Positions 42,907 to 55,430 of a stretch of 64,000 nucleotides of DNA are shown here, one piece after another. The translations under genes and the position numbers were made by a program. The notes beneath the pieces are model-generated. The model ran no database searches. It had not been told where the DNA came from and worked only from the letters and a program-made list of their open reading frames with translations. Each line of letters opens with the position of its first letter. Position 1 is the stretch's first letter. The DNA is from Halovenus salina (GTDB lineage: Archaea > Halobacteriota > Halobacteria > Halobacteriales > Haloarculaceae): positions 2,666,001 through 2,730,000 of the forward strand of contig NZ_CP112972.1 in the NCBI RefSeq assembly GCF_026410925.1, read 5' to 3'.

Positions 42907-42942
42907 GCAACGTAGCCACGACCGAGAGACCGATTTTGCCGT

Positions 42943-44544
42943 CTACTCCTCCGGGCGCATTCTCTCCTCGTAGTCTGGCTCTTGAACCGGGCTTACTCCA
43001 AAAACGGTACTTTGGAGCGTTGAGAGCCCGTAAACCAGTCCGACAACCATCCCGATACCGACGAGAACAAGCAGCCACGGCGTCACGCCGGTGTACCCCC
43101 AGACGAGCATCAGAACGACGACGACGGCCGCCACGGTGACGGCATAGTACAGCTGTGTCCTGACGTGGTCGATAAGATCAGCTCCGCTGAACGTCGCAGA
43201 GAGAACGGTCGTATCCGAGATTGGCGAGCTGTGGTCGCCGAAGATAGCCCCAGAGAATATCATTCCGACCATCACTGCCACCAGCTCGTGGCTGGCAGCG
43301 ATATCCCAAGCGACCGGAATCGCGATCGGCGTGAGAATCGACATGGTACCCCACGACGAACCCGTCGAGAAGGCGGTGAACGCAGCCGCGAAAAAGACCA
43401 CCACCGGCAACAGGTTCTCGCCGACGACGCCGTCGATCTGCTCCGAGACGAACTGGCCAGTTTCAAGCGCGGAGACTGCCTCCCCCAGCGACCACGCCAA
43501 CACCAGAATCGTCACCGCCGTCAGCATAATGCCGAACCCATCGATAGTCGTGTCGACGCTCTCGCCGAGTGAGAGAATACCGTAGGCGTACCCGAGAACG
43601 TACGACGTAGCGACCATGCCGAACGAGCCGAGCAACAGCGCAAGCGTGAAATCAGCGTTGTCGCTGAACTCTTCGACGCCAGCGCCCTGGAACACGTTTC
43701 CAGTCCAGGCTGCGACACCGAGTACACCGACGACGAGAACGAGTATCGGCACGACAAACGTCGCAATCTTCGGGTTGTCGACGTTTGGCCGTCCGAGGTC
43801 GCCCTCGACATCTTGCATCGGCCGGGCACCGTCACGGTTGACCTTGCCGGTCGTGGCCGCTCGGCGCTCGGCGGACAACATCTCCCCGAAATCCCGGCCG
43901 GTGACAACGATGACGAAGACCATCACGATTGCCAGAATCGAGTACATGTTGAAGGGCCACGATTCGAGGAAGACGCTGAAGCCGCCCGGTATCTCCTCTT
44001 CGGGAAGGCCGGTCTCCTCGTAGCCCAACTCTATCATCGATATCTGGAAGGCGACCCATGAAGAGATACCCAGCGTCGCTGCCGGTGCTGCCGTTGAGTC
44101 GATGAGATAGGAGAGTTTCTCCCGCGAGATGCGGAGGTTGTCCGAAATCTCTTTCATCGTACTCCCGACAATGGCTGTGTTCGCGTAGTCGTCGAAGAAG
44201 AAGCCGGTTCCGAGACCCCAGGCCATCAATCCAGCCGTGCGCTGGGAGTCAATACGCTCGATTGCCCAATTCCGAATGGCGACCGCGCCGCCGAGTCGCC
44301 ATATCATCGCGACGCCAGACCCGAGCAACAGCGTAAACAGGATTATCTGGACGTGGAATCCGTCGTCTGCGAGTATCGCGGCGACCATCCAATCGAAGGT
44401 CTGGATAATCCCGACGTTGCCGGTGTACAGCACTGCGCCAGACCAAATTCCGAGAAACAGCGACAAGATGGCCTTCCGCGTGATGATTGCCAGCCCGATA
44501 GCGACCAGCGGCGGGACGACCGACCAGACTGTGCCTTCAACCAT
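42943..44544 (-). CDS. NhaC-family Na+/H+ antiporter, 533 aa
   Basis: A polytopic membrane antiporter with about 12 helices. Conserved-looking parts include GFFFDDYANTAIVGSTM, a charged region typical of NhaC-type proteins, and FAAAFTAFSTGSSWGTMSI. A central hydrophilic loop (VTGRDFGEMLSAERRA) separates the halves. Haloarchaea carry several such proteins for sodium extrusion; ion and direction are by family analogy. The start is the ATG at 44544, before the first hydrophobic helix. Divergent from the UspA gene. Confidence 0.85.
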   Translation of the reverse strand: MVEGTVWSVVPPLVAIGLAIITRKAILSLFLGIWSGAVLYTGNVGIIQTFDWMVAAILADDGFHVQIILFTLLLGSGVAMIWRLGGAVAIRNWAIERIDSQRTAGLMAWGLGTGFFFDDYANTAIVGSTMKEISDNLRISREKLSYLIDSTAAPAATLGISSWVAFQISMIELGYEETGLPEEEIPGGFSVFLESWPFNMYSILAIVMVFVIVVTGRDFGEMLSAERRAATTGKVNRDGARPMQDVEGDLGRPNVDNPKIATFVVPILVLVVGVLGVAAWTGNVFQGAGVEEFSDNADFTLALLLGSFGMVATSYVLGYAYGILSLGESVDTTIDGFGIMLTAVTILVLAWSLGEAVSALETGQFVSEQIDGVVGENLLPVVVFFAAAFTAFSTGSSWGTMSILTPIAIPVAWDIAASHELVAVMVGMIFSGAIFGDHSSPISDTTVLSATFSGADLIDHVRTQLYYAVTVAAVVVVLMLVWGYTGVTPWLLVLVGIGMVVGLVYGLSTLQSTVFGVSPVQEPDYEERMRPEE

Positions 44545-44627
44545 GATATGACACCACAAATCTCTCCAATATAAGCTACACGTATCTATATAACAGCGGG
44601 GACTCATCGTGGATGGTGTGAAAACAA

Positions 44628-45050
44628 ATGTCACAGATACTGGTTCCGTTCGACGGTTCCGACAATGCCCGGGATGCGCTGTCGTTTGCGTGTGACACGT
44701 TCCGCGCCAACGAGATTCTCGTCCTGTTTGTCGTCGATACGTCGGTGACATACCAGCCCGAGCGGACCGTCGGGATGAAGCTGGGAGACATCTACGAAAA
44801 GCGCGAGGAGGAAGGAAGGGAGTACCTGGCCGAGGCCGAGGAGCTGGCGGCTGAACACGGCACGGAGATAGTGACCACGCTCACACACGGCAAGCCCGCG
44901 CGGGCAATTCTCGAAGAAATCGAGCGAAGCGACATTGAACACGTCGTCCTCGGGAGCCACAGTCAGTCCACACTGGAGCGATTCTTCCTCGGCAGCGTCG
45001 CCGAGCGCGTCGTCGAACGCTCGCCCGTCTCGGTCACGGTCATCCGGTAA
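44628..45050 (+). CDS. universal stress protein UspA, 140 aa
   Basis: A single Usp domain. The start MSQILVPFDGSDNARDAL and the C-terminal ATP-binding stretch VVLGSHSQSTLERFFLGSVA are typical, although the second glycine of the G-2x-G-9x-G(S/T) motif is serine, so nucleotide binding may be altered. Small paralogues are frequent in haloarchaea. It is divergent from the antiporter and converges on top6A with 43 bases between. Confidence 0.88.
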   Translation: MSQILVPFDGSDNARDALSFACDTFRANEILVLFVVDTSVTYQPERTVGMKLGDIYEKREEEGREYLAEAEELAAEHGTEIVTTLTHGKPARAILEEIERSDIEHVVLGSHSQSTLERFFLGSVAERVVERSPVSVTVIR

Positions 45051-45093
45051 CCCTGCCACTGGAGAGGCCAACGACACGAATGGTGAGGTGGAC

Positions 45094-46185
45094 CTAGAGG
45101 ACGCCCATCTCGGTCAGGCGCTCGGGCAGGTAAGTGTCGGTCACGAAATCGAGTCCGCGGGCGGCGAGTGACTGCTGTTCGGATTTCTTCTCGATATCGA
45201 GCTGGAGTTCTATCTGGTCGGTCCAGAATTCGGTCTGGAAGCGTGGGTCTTCGAGCTCTGATTCGAGTGCGTTCACGTCGGAGTCCGACAGCGGGTCCGT
45301 CGGCAGGTCGTACTCGACGATATCCTCGGGACGGATACCGACGTACTGAGCTTGGGGGGTCGCGAGATACTCCGAGAGGTGTGCGCTCTTGATGGAGCCG
45401 TAGGCGACTGAGCCGTAGATACGATAACTCCAAGGGTCACCGTCAGTGAAGACCACGACCGGCAAGTCGAGTTCGTCGTGGAGGCGTTTCGTGAGTCGCC
45501 GGGTCGCCCGGGCGGGCTGCCCCTTGAGGTGGACGACAATGGCGTTATACTCCTCATCGAAGCCGTTCTCGACCAGTCGGTCACGCATACCGCCGGTCTC
45601 GACGGCCAACACGAAGTCGGCGTCGTTGTCGAGAAAGTCGATGGTGTCGGGGTTGTTTGGAATCTGGTAGCCGCCCTCGCCGACATCTTCCTGGCAGTGA
45701 ATTTCGCGCTCGCCACGCCGTGTCTGTTCGCGTATCTCCAGCGGTCCCATCACCGTCGCGCCGGACTCCTCGGGGCGCATGTGAAAGTCCTCGCGGGTGA
45801 CTCCGGAGACGATTTCCAGGTCCTCGATGAGTTGGTTAGACTCGTCTTGGCTGGAGAACTGGGCCTCGTCGAGGTCCCAGGACTCCGAGAGGTAGTACAG
45901 CTCCCGCAGCGTCGACGAGCGACCCTCTTCGAGCTGTCGGGCGAGGAAGTCGATGGCGTAGGTCGCCTTCAATAGCTTCTGTGCACCCCGAACGGAGTTG
46001 GCACTCCGGGTCGACGTGCGGTCGCCGTAGACCCAAACGTTGCTGTCCTCGTCGTACTCGATGTTGGTCTTCGTCCGGGTCGGTACCTCCATACTCGGGA
46101 CGGAACCGCCCTCGAACTGCTCGTAGAACTGGTTGGCGAGACTCAGCAACTGTTCGCGCGCGTCGGATGTGTCGTCAGTGCTCAT
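45094..46185 (-). CDS. top6A: DNA topoisomerase VI subunit A, 363 aa
   Basis: The Spo11-like DNA-cleaving subunit of topoisomerase VI. The catalytic tyrosine lies in [13 protein letters not shown] (Tyr98), and the toprim metal residues are in [11 protein letters not shown] with GSVAYGS following. Length is as expected. It lies four bases after top6B in the same transcript, and the pair is divergent from gyrB-gyrA, so this organism has both topoisomerase VI and gyrase, as is normal in haloarchaea. Confidence 0.95.
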   Translation of the reverse strand: MSTDDTSDAREQLLSLANQFYEQFEGGSVPSMEVPTRTKTNIEYDEDSNVWVYGDRTSTRSANSVRGAQKLLKATYAIDFLARQLEEGRSSTLRELYYLSESWDLDEAQFSSQDESNQLIEDLEIVSGVTREDFHMRPEESGATVMGPLEIREQTRRGEREIHCQEDVGEGGYQIPNNPDTIDFLDNDADFVLAVETGGMRDRLVENGFDEEYNAIVVHLKGQPARATRRLTKRLHDELDLPVVVFTDGDPWSYRIYGSVAYGSIKSAHLSEYLATPQAQYVGIRPEDIVEYDLPTDPLSDSDVNALESELEDPRFQTEFWTDQIELQLDIEKKSEQQSLAARGLDFVTDTYLPERLTEMGVL

Positions 46186-46189
46186 GGGT

Positions 46190-48571
46190 TCAGGCGTCGA
46201 CTGTCAGTTTCTCGTCTTCGATGCCGTCGACGGCGACCTCGGGATCGGCGTCGGTCAAGAGTGTGTATTCGAGAGTAGCCGTCTCCCCGGCCGAGACGGT
46301 CGGACTCCACTTGAGGAACCACTCGCCGTCCATCTCGACGACGTTCGCGCCGTCAACATCGGCCGGCTCCGCGTCGACGATTTCGGTAATTTCGGGCTCT
46401 GTGTTGGTGTCGTCGTTGTTCTCGACGACGAGTCGGACCGTCTCGCCGTCACGCTCGCGGGCGACCAGCACGTCGTTCATAATGCGAGCCATCGTGTTGT
46501 CTATCTCTAAGTCCTCGCGCTCGGTGACCCGGGACAGCTTCTCGGCCATCTCTGGGAGGATGGTTGCCAGCTTGTTCTGTTTCTCACGGCGCTGGCGCAT
46601 CGACCGGCGTTTGTTGAGGAAACTCTTCAGCTCGCGGGCGGCCTCCCGGATTGCGAGTTCGATTTCGTCCTCGATTTCGGGGACGTTGGCGACTGCGTCC
46701 TTGGACTCGCTGGTAAAGGGCACGTTCGTCGAGGCGACGTGGACCATGATGACTGCCGGCCCGTTCGGGATGCCGCTCCCGCCCGGCTGGTCGAGACCGT
46801 AGTTGCGCCAGTTGATGTTCTTGACCACATCGGTCGTCGCACAGGCCCCGCGCTGGTAGACCAGCGGCACGCGGTTCGCAAAGCGGAGCACCTCTGCTGA
46901 CCCTTCGGAGGCGATGTCGCCGCCGTAGGCGATGCCGGCCTCGACGATGAAGGGGTCGCCGCCGTGGACAGAGGCGTCTCGTGTCGCCGCCGCGAAGAAG
47001 TCGGCCTCGTACTCTTTGCCCAACCCTTTCTCGACGAGTTCCTCTGTGATAGGGGCTAGACAGCCCGTCGGCGGCGATATAATGTCGACCGCGCGCATCG
47101 CATCGAGCAGTTCGGAGGCGGTGTCGCGGTTGGCGGCCACGTCGTGAATCTTCGGCGGGTCGTCCGGTACCCGGGAAGCAGTCTCCCAGAACGTCTCGAC
47201 GATGTTCTCGCGGGCGGTGTCGCCGAAGGTCGTGTCGTCGCGCTCCTCGGTCATGTCGGCTGCACGGTCGACAAAGGACCGGAGGTCCTCGTGGGTCACA
47301 CGGTGGCGCTCACCCTGCTCGAACTTCGCCGCGAGACGCTCCGTGATCGCCTGCACGACGGCGTCGTCTTTGCGTTTCGTCGTCGCCTCGTCGACCAGCG
47401 CGTAGACGTCCGACTCGCGTGCGGCCGTAATCGCCTCCCAGGCGGCTTCGACGGCGTTCTCTCGCACTGTCGAGCCGAAGGTGGTCCCGTACTCCGTCTG
47501 TACCTCGTCGCCGACCGTCTCGACCGCGTCGACGACCTGGTGGTGGGCGACGCGCTCGTGGTCGGCGAGTGCATCGACAACACCTGCGGCGAACTCCGCG
47601 GTCGCCTCCTGGCCCTTGTTCGCGACGGCCTCCGTGATTACCTCGTCGACGGACACCTCCTCGTGGGCCTGGGGTGTCTGCCAGGTTATCTCCCGGCCGA
47701 AATATCGGTCCCGGAAGCTGTCGATGATGGAGTCGGCGGTCTTCTGGCCGACCCTGGTGAACTCCTCCTGGACGAACCCAGAGATGGAGTACGAGTCGGT
47801 CTCCTCGCCCATCTTGATGAGCGTCCCGAGCTCGACGCCGTGGGGGTGTGGCCGAATCTCTTCGGTCTCGGCGGGGAGCTGGTCGGTCGCGCGCTCGTAT
47901 TTGAACTCGGCTTTTGGCTCTTTCAGTTCGATTCGTGCGTGCGGATTGACGACCGCCGTATGCGTGATATAGTCGTGGAGCTGTTGGCGGGCGCGCATGT
48001 TCGCCTCCATCTCCAGTTCGATACGCGTACCGTGGGGGCGCTCCCAGGTCGTCGTCTCCTCGACGCTGATTTCGGGTTCGTTGGTCTCGGTGTCGACGAC
48101 GACCTCGAAGTACTGTGCTCTCTCGTTGCTCTGGGTCCGGGAGGTGACCTTCGCGGGCTTCCCAGAGGTGAGCTGGGCGTACAGCACCGCCGCCGAAATT
48201 CCGATTCCCTGCTGGCCGCGTGCCTGCTCACGCTTGTGAAATCGGGAGCCATAGAGCAGTTTCCCGAAAATTTTGGGAATCTGCTCTTTCGTGATACCGG
48301 GGCCGTTGTCCTCGACGATGAGGCGGTAGTAGTCGCCCTCGTCCTGGAGTTCGACGTAGATGTCCGGCAGAATGCTGGCCTCCTCGCAGGCGTCGAGACT
48401 GTTGTCGACGGCCTCTTTGACCGCGGTGACGAGGCCTCGGGCACCGGAGTCAAACCCGAGCATGTGCTTGTTCTTCTCGAAGAACTCCGCAATCGAGATG
48501 GCGCGCTGGCCCTCCGCCAGCTCCTCGGCAATCCCGTCCCCGCTGCCGAGACGCGACTGATACGATGTCAT
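46190..48571 (-). CDS. top6B: DNA topoisomerase VI subunit B, 793 aa
   Basis: ATPase subunit of topoisomerase VI. It has the GHKL motifs ([16 protein letters not shown], then [14 protein letters not shown]), a helix-two-turn-helix, and the transducer domain. A long extra segment (residues about 330-480) holds repeated charged helices ([18 protein letters not shown]) not found in all homologues. The C-terminal domain ends about residue 793. Start at ATG 48571 ([11 protein letters not shown]); the upstream frame continues into the divergent promoter region. Confidence 0.95.
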   Translation of the reverse strand: MTSYQSRLGSGDGIAEELAEGQRAISIAEFFEKNKHMLGFDSGARGLVTAVKEAVDNSLDACEEASILPDIYVELQDEGDYYRLIVEDNGPGITKEQIPKIFGKLLYGSRFHKREQARGQQGIGISAAVLYAQLTSGKPAKVTSRTQSNERAQYFEVVVDTETNEPEISVEETTTWERPHGTRIELEMEANMRARQQLHDYITHTAVVNPHARIELKEPKAEFKYERATDQLPAETEEIRPHPHGVELGTLIKMGEETDSYSISGFVQEEFTRVGQKTADSIIDSFRDRYFGREITWQTPQAHEEVSVDEVITEAVANKGQEATAEFAAGVVDALADHERVAHHQVVDAVETVGDEVQTEYGTTFGSTVRENAVEAAWEAITAARESDVYALVDEATTKRKDDAVVQAITERLAAKFEQGERHRVTHEDLRSFVDRAADMTEERDDTTFGDTARENIVETFWETASRVPDDPPKIHDVAANRDTASELLDAMRAVDIISPPTGCLAPITEELVEKGLGKEYEADFFAAATRDASVHGGDPFIVEAGIAYGGDIASEGSAEVLRFANRVPLVYQRGACATTDVVKNINWRNYGLDQPGGSGIPNGPAVIMVHVASTNVPFTSESKDAVANVPEIEDEIELAIREAARELKSFLNKRRSMRQRREKQNKLATILPEMAEKLSRVTEREDLEIDNTMARIMNDVLVARERDGETVRLVVENNDDTNTEPEITEIVDAEPADVDGANVVEMDGEWFLKWSPTVSAGETATLEYTLLTDADPEVAVDGIEDEKLTVDA

Positions 48572-48694
48572 CGTGTACCCGTATGTATCGTACCCGGGGT
48601 TAAATGTTGTCGGCAACCGGACTGAAAGTGAACACCCGACGGCGAAACCGCACGGCGAGAGCCGGGCCCGACTTCACGCGCACGCGTGCGTGGC

Positions 48695-50668
<1,974 letters not shown>

Positions 50669-50678
50669 GGTGACAACG

Positions 50679-53189
50679 ATGAGTTCAGACACCCCTGACG
50701 ACGTGGAAGTACCGGCAGCGAACGTCGAGCACGTTCGCATCGAAGACGAGATGGAACAGAGCTACATCGACTACGCGATGAGCGTCATCGCGGGTCGTGC
50801 GCTCCCTGATGTCCGCGACGGCCTCAAGCCAGTCCACCGACGCGTCCTCTATGCCATGCATGAGATGGGCGTCTCCTCGGGCTCGGGCCACCGCAAGTGT
50901 TCCTCTATCGTGGGCGAGACGATGGGTGACTACCACCCACACGGCGACAAGGCTATTTACGACACGCTCGTGCGGATGGCACAGGATTTCTCGCTGCGCT
51001 ACCCGCTGGTCGACGGCCAGGGCAACTTCGGCTCGATGGACGGCGACCCGCCCGCCGCGATGCGGTACACCGAGGCCCGGATGGCTCCGGTCGCCGAGGA
51101 ACTGCTCGAAGACCTGGAGAAAGACACAGTCGACTTCCAGTCGAACTACGACGACCGCCTCCAGGAGCCGGCAGTGTTGCCGGCGAAACTGCCGAACCTG
51201 CTTCTCAACGGCTCCTCTGGCATCGCCGTCGGGATGTCGACGAATATCCCGCCACACAACCTCAACGAGGTCGTCGATGCAACCGTTCACCTCATCGATA
51301 ACCCCGACTGCGAGGTTGAGGACCTGATGGAACATATCAAGGGGCCGGATTTCCCGACCGGCGGCAACATTGTCGGCAAAGACGCGGTCTACTCGGCGTA
51401 CGCGACCGGTCGCGGCCGGCTCCGGATGCGCGCAGAGTACGAGGTCCAGCGTAACGAGACCGGCAGTGACCGCATTGTCATCACCGAACTCCCGTACCAG
51501 GAGAACAAGGCCCGGATGGTCGAGCGCATCGCCGACGACGTCAACGAGGGCGTCATCGAGGGCGTCTCCGACCTGCGTGACGAGTCAGACCGCGACGGCG
51601 TTCGCGTCGTCGTCGACCTCAAGCGCGGGGCGAACGTCGACGTCGTCGAGAACCAACTGCTCGACCACCACCTCGAATCCACCTTCGGCGTCATCAACCT
51701 CGCGCTGGTCGACGGCCAGCCACAGGTGTTGACGCTCAAAGAGACCCTGAAACACTACCTCGACCACCGCAAGGAGGTCGTCCGTCGGCGCGCCAGACAC
51801 GACCTCGAGGAGGCCGAGGACCGCGCACACATCCTCGAAGGCCGTCTCGAAGCCGTCGACACCGCCGAGGCAATCGTCAACCTCGTCACCGAGTCCGCCG
51901 ACCGCGACCAGGCACAGGCAGTCCTCGAAGGCGAACTCGACCCGCAGGATATCGACGATGTCGACCTGGAGTACCCCGATGTGCAGCCGGACCTCGACTT
52001 TTCCCAAGAGCAGGCCGAACACATTCTCCGAATGCAGATTGGGTCGCTGACCTCGATGGAGGCCGGCGAAATCGAGGCCGAGTACGAGGAGTTACAGGCC
52101 GAAATCGAGTACCTCGAAAGCGTCCTCGCGAGCGAAGAGAAACTGCTCTCGGTCATCAAAGACGAACTCCGCGAGGTCGCCGAGGAGTACGGCGACGAGC
52201 GAAAGACCTCGATTCTCGAAGACGAGGGCCAGGTCACACACGAGGACCTCATCCCCGAGGAGGACTCGCTGGTCGTCATCACCGAACAAGACTACATCAA
52301 GCGCATGCCCGTCGACGCCTTCGACCCGCAGGGACGGGGCGGCAAGGGCATCATCGGCGCAGACCCCAAGGAGGGCGACCGCGTCTCGAAGGTGTTCCGG
52401 GCGAACACCCACGACTACCTCTGTTGTTTCACCAATCAGGGACAGGTCTACCGACTCAAGACCTACGAGATTCCCGAGATGTCCCGCACGGCCCGCGGGA
52501 AATCTGCCGTCAACCTCATCGACCTCGACGACGGCGAGGAGCTGACAGCGGTTGTGAGCACCGACGAGTTCGGCGAGGACGAGTGCATCACGATGGTCAC
52601 CAGGGACGGCTACGTCAAACGGACCTGTGTGACGGAGTTCGAGAATATCCTCTCGACGGGCATCATCGCCGCCTCGCTGGAGGATGGTGACGAACTGATT
52701 GACGTGGAGGTAACCGACGGCACGGGCGACCTTGTCGTCGCCACAGAGGGCGGAATGACCATCCGCTTCGCCGAAGACGAAGTCAGGCAGATGGGCCGCA
52801 ACGCCCGCGGCGTCCGCGGAATCGACCTGCAGGACGGCGACCGCGTCGCAGGGATGGTCGCGACCGACGACACAGACGAGCGCGCGCTGTTGACAGTCAC
52901 GCACAACGGCTACGGCAAGCGGACACTCCTCTCTGAGTACCGGCGTCAGTCCCGCTACGGGAAAGGACTGGTCGATATCAAGACCGACGAGCGAAACGGA
53001 GGGGTCGCGACTGTCAAGGCCGTCGAGGCCAACGACGACATCGTCGCGATGACCGACCGGGGCCAGATTATGCGCTGTCCCGTCGACGAAATCTCGACAC
53101 AGGGCCGGAATACGATGGGCGTCACTGTGATGCGGACCGAAGACGGCGACCAGGTGTCGACGGTCACCGTCATCCCCGGCGAAGAGTGA
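50679..53189 (+). CDS. gyrA: DNA gyrase subunit A, 836 aa
   Basis: DNA-cleaving subunit of gyrase. The catalytic tyrosine is in AAMRYTEAR (Tyr130), the GyrA-box-type wrapping motif is present (QGRGGKG), and the beta-pinwheel repeats fill the C-terminal third. The quinolone-site region reads [10 protein letters not shown]: Lys91 takes the place of the Ser83 of E. coli, while the acidic Asp87 equivalent (Asp95) remains. Start ATG 50679 (MSSDTPDD); longer frames upstream overlap gyrB. Confidence 0.95.
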   Translation: MSSDTPDDVEVPAANVEHVRIEDEMEQSYIDYAMSVIAGRALPDVRDGLKPVHRRVLYAMHEMGVSSGSGHRKCSSIVGETMGDYHPHGDKAIYDTLVRMAQDFSLRYPLVDGQGNFGSMDGDPPAAMRYTEARMAPVAEELLEDLEKDTVDFQSNYDDRLQEPAVLPAKLPNLLLNGSSGIAVGMSTNIPPHNLNEVVDATVHLIDNPDCEVEDLMEHIKGPDFPTGGNIVGKDAVYSAYATGRGRLRMRAEYEVQRNETGSDRIVITELPYQENKARMVERIADDVNEGVIEGVSDLRDESDRDGVRVVVDLKRGANVDVVENQLLDHHLESTFGVINLALVDGQPQVLTLKETLKHYLDHRKEVVRRRARHDLEEAEDRAHILEGRLEAVDTAEAIVNLVTESADRDQAQAVLEGELDPQDIDDVDLEYPDVQPDLDFSQEQAEHILRMQIGSLTSMEAGEIEAEYEELQAEIEYLESVLASEEKLLSVIKDELREVAEEYGDERKTSILEDEGQVTHEDLIPEEDSLVVITEQDYIKRMPVDAFDPQGRGGKGIIGADPKEGDRVSKVFRANTHDYLCCFTNQGQVYRLKTYEIPEMSRTARGKSAVNLIDLDDGEELTAVVSTDEFGEDECITMVTRDGYVKRTCVTEFENILSTGIIAASLEDGDELIDVEVTDGTGDLVVATEGGMTIRFAEDEVRQMGRNARGVRGIDLQDGDRVAGMVATDDTDERALLTVTHNGYGKRTLLSEYRRQSRYGKGLVDIKTDERNGGVATVKAVEANDDIVAMTDRGQIMRCPVDEISTQGRNTMGVTVMRTEDGDQVSTVTVIPGEE

Positions 53190-53220
53190 GACGCTGAGGT
53201 GACTCGGCGTCGCCGTACGG

Positions 53221-53538
53221 CTAGGAATCGCGCCACGTGTGGCCGCACTCGACACAGGTGAACAGCCGAACCTCGTACGAGCCGCCCGGCTTTGGCATCA
53301 TCTCTGAGGAGGCTCGGTTGCTGTTACAGTCCGGTGCTGGACAGGACACTTCCATCGTCTCGGTGGCAGCTTGTGTCGCGTCGGCAACATCGGGTGCCCC
53401 ACTATCCTGCTGTTCGTCCTGAACCGCCATCGCCGACTCCGCTTGCGAGTCACGTGGCTCCTCGTTCTCACAGGAGCGACAGACCCACGTGTCGTCCTCT
53501 GTGTGCATCATCGAACCGCATTCGTCACAGAATTTCAT
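53221..53538 (-). CDS. TFS-like transcription factor without catalytic acidic tip, 105 aa
   Basis: Shares the two zinc ribbons of the archaeal transcript-cleavage factor TFS/RPB9 family: N-terminal CDEC and CRSC (residues 4-23) and C-terminal CPAPDC and CVECGHTW. The linker is long and Ala/Gln rich. The key feature of TFS, the acidic DE pair at the tip of the C-terminal hairpin, is missing: the loop reads MMPKPGGSYEV. It should bind RNA polymerase but not stimulate cleavage. It converges with gyrA 31 bases away. Confidence 0.8.
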   Translation of the reverse strand: MKFCDECGSMMHTEDDTWVCRSCENEEPRDSQAESAMAVQDEQQDSGAPDVADATQAATETMEVSCPAPDCNSNRASSEMMPKPGGSYEVRLFTCVECGHTWRDS

Positions 53539-53961
53539 GATACGTCGAAATACACGGGTATCTGGAATATATATTAACGTTCGATCAGGGACGGTGTTCA
53601 GATAAGCATCAGACAAACAGCCTGTTTCGGCCGACCAATACGGCAAATCCTGGCGGACTGAAAGGGCGAGATGCTCTCGGCGAACCCCGACGACGTAAGC
53701 ACTGCAGAGCCTGAAGGGCTCGAAGCGCGCAACGAGGCGCGGGAGTCGAGAGCGTCGAGGGCTTTCTCCGTCTCAATCACTGCTGTAAATCCTTATCTGA
53801 ACACTACCCGATCAGGTGCCCGTGTTACCAATACAAAACGAACCTCTCTGGAAGGGGAGAGCGGATTGGGACGGCACGAAGTCGTTCAGACACGGGTGGG
53901 ATGCGGCGGTGACGTGTGGGCTGAAGATACCGACACCCGAGGGGCGTTCGCCGTCGACGAG
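53539..53961. other. gene-free region between TFS-like and membrane-protein genes
   Basis: No convincing gene in about 420 bases. It contains a likely intergenic repeat (see separate entry) and a short AT-rich part near the TFS-like start that probably holds its promoter. A minus-strand frame within it translates into low-complexity Ser/Ala/Arg sequence and is not credible. Confidence 0.5.
53655..53795. repeat. interspersed repeat-like hairpin sequence
   Basis: Contains the imperfect hairpin GAGCC-TGAAG-GGCTC and alternating GC-rich blocks ending in a GGGCTTTCTCC run. I recall nearly identical sequences scattered between genes of haloarchaea. Copy number elsewhere in this genome cannot be seen here. 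Confidence 0.4.
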
Positions 53962-54372
53962 TCAGGTGAGCACCGGGGGGCGCGAGTCAGACTCCCGCAC
54001 ATACCAGTGCCAGCCGATTGTGCCCGTAATAATGGTAACAAACGCAACACCAACCCAGAGAGCTGGGTACCCATCGACAACGACAAGATAGACTCCAGTG
54101 AGGGCTTCGACGACGACCCAGAATAGCAGATTCAACAGAGAATAGCGCTGTCTCTGTGCCTGCAGTTCCGCCCCGGTCACGTACCGAACCCCGACCAGAC
54201 TAGCGGTCAGGACGGCCCACGTGAGCACCGGCAGACCGAAAACTGTCAAGACCGAGGCGTCCAGCCACGCGGTACCGTCGACGAGCGTCGCCCAGCCGAC
54301 CAGCCCGAACCCAATCCACAGGATGCTCCGCCAGAGTTCCTCGCGAACGATTCGCTCAAGTCGGGTGTTCAT
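53962..54372 (-). CDS. small four-helix membrane protein, 136 aa
   Basis: Four hydrophobic segments (about residues 17-33, 40-58, 85-100 and 106-124) with a basic loop AELQAQRQRYS between the second and third. The N-terminus starts MNTRLERIVREELW, the C-terminus is polar. No known family. It is divergent from the CPBP protease gene with about 113 bases between. Confidence 0.6.
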   Translation of the reverse strand: MNTRLERIVREELWRSILWIGFGLVGWATLVDGTAWLDASVLTVFGLPVLTWAVLTASLVGVRYVTGAELQAQRQRYSLLNLLFWVVVEALTGVYLVVVDGYPALWVGVAFVTIITGTIGWHWYVRESDSRPPVLT

Positions 54373-54485
54373 ACTCTACATTCAGTCTTTACGTTTGAAA
54401 CCCTGCCTGACTGTTTCAGGGCGGACAACGCGGGACAAACGTTATTACTGGCGTTCCCAGGCAAGTCGGACTGACACGCTCACCT

Positions 54486-55277
54486 GTGGCTCGGGACGAC
54501 AGGACAAACGCTATACTCTCCCGAACGGTTGCATCGGGTGTGGACCCCACGCTAACCGACCGCTTGCGAGTGCTGTGGGAGAGCCGACCCGGACGACTTG
54601 TCGCTGTGACCGGTGCGTTCGCGCTGGCGCTTACGGTGAGTAGCGGACTCTCACATCTCATCGAGCGTGTCGTCGGCGTCGGCGACTCCAGTACGGTCTC
54701 GGGACTTCTCGCTGGCGTGGTCGCGCTCCAGGTGGTCGGGTTCGGAAGCGTGATGACCGCTGCCGTCTGGCGACGCGAGGAGTCGTGGCGGTCTGTCCTG
54801 CGTGTGGGTGACGTGACCGCGTGGACGGTCTTCTACGGGACGGCGACCGGCCTCGCGATGATGGTAGTCGCGGCGCTCGCGACGGGGCTGTTCGCACTGC
54901 TCGGCATCGAAGCTGCCGAGTCGACCGCCGGGGCCGCCGAGGACCCGCTGTTCTATCTCGTCCTCTTTCTTGTCTCGACGGTCGTGGTCGTCCCGTTGGA
55001 GGAGGCTTTCTTCCGTGGCTTCGTCCAGGGATTTCTCGACGAGCAGCTCCACACCGGCGTCGCGGTCGTCGTCGCGAGTCTCTGTTTCGTCGTCGTCCAC
55101 GCGAACGTCTCGGTCGGTTCCGGAGGTGAACCGGTCGCAGTTGGTCTGTTTTTCTCGCTTGGCGTGGTGCTCGGCGTCGGATACGCGCTGACAGAGAATC
55201 TCGTCGTTCCAGTCGTCGGCCACGCCCTCTTCAACGGCGCACAGATTCTCGTCCAGACACTGGACGTACTAGTATGA
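54486..55277 (+). CDS. CPBP-family intramembrane metalloprotease, 263 aa
   Basis: A Rce1-like glutamic/metallo protease in the membrane. The family motifs are present: EEAFFRG (motif 1, around residue 171), FVVVH (motif 2) and VGHALFN (motif 3). Around eight hydrophobic segments flank them. Substrates are unknown; related proteins process prenylated or bacteriocin-type peptides. It uses a GTG start at 54486. The upstream region holds a short AT-rich promoter stretch. Confidence 0.82.
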   Translation: MARDDRTNAILSRTVASGVDPTLTDRLRVLWESRPGRLVAVTGAFALALTVSSGLSHLIERVVGVGDSSTVSGLLAGVVALQVVGFGSVMTAAVWRREESWRSVLRVGDVTAWTVFYGTATGLAMMVVAALATGLFALLGIEAAESTAGAAEDPLFYLVLFLVSTVVVVPLEEAFFRGFVQGFLDEQLHTGVAVVVASLCFVVVHANVSVGSGGEPVAVGLFFSLGVVLGVGYALTENLVVPVVGHALFNGAQILVQTLDVLV

Positions 55278-55430
55278 CCGGCCTGACAGCCACCGACAGC
55301 ACCGAACGCGTCGGCGTGGGCTGGCCGTCATCGTTGAACGCCGGGACTGTCCTCCGAAGCCACCTTCACTAGCCACGCTTGCGACAATCAAAACAGATTT
55401 GACTCCGAGACGCGCTAGTACTCACAGCTA

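Noticed and set aside
44628..45050. Altered UspA ATP motif (serine for the second glycine)
   Set aside because: Such changes are common in the large haloarchaeal Usp family and do not point to a special function.
47144..48625. 493-residue open frame antisense to top6B
   Set aside because: No motif and low-complexity Leu/Val/Gly/Arg content. Top6B on the other strand is unmistakable.
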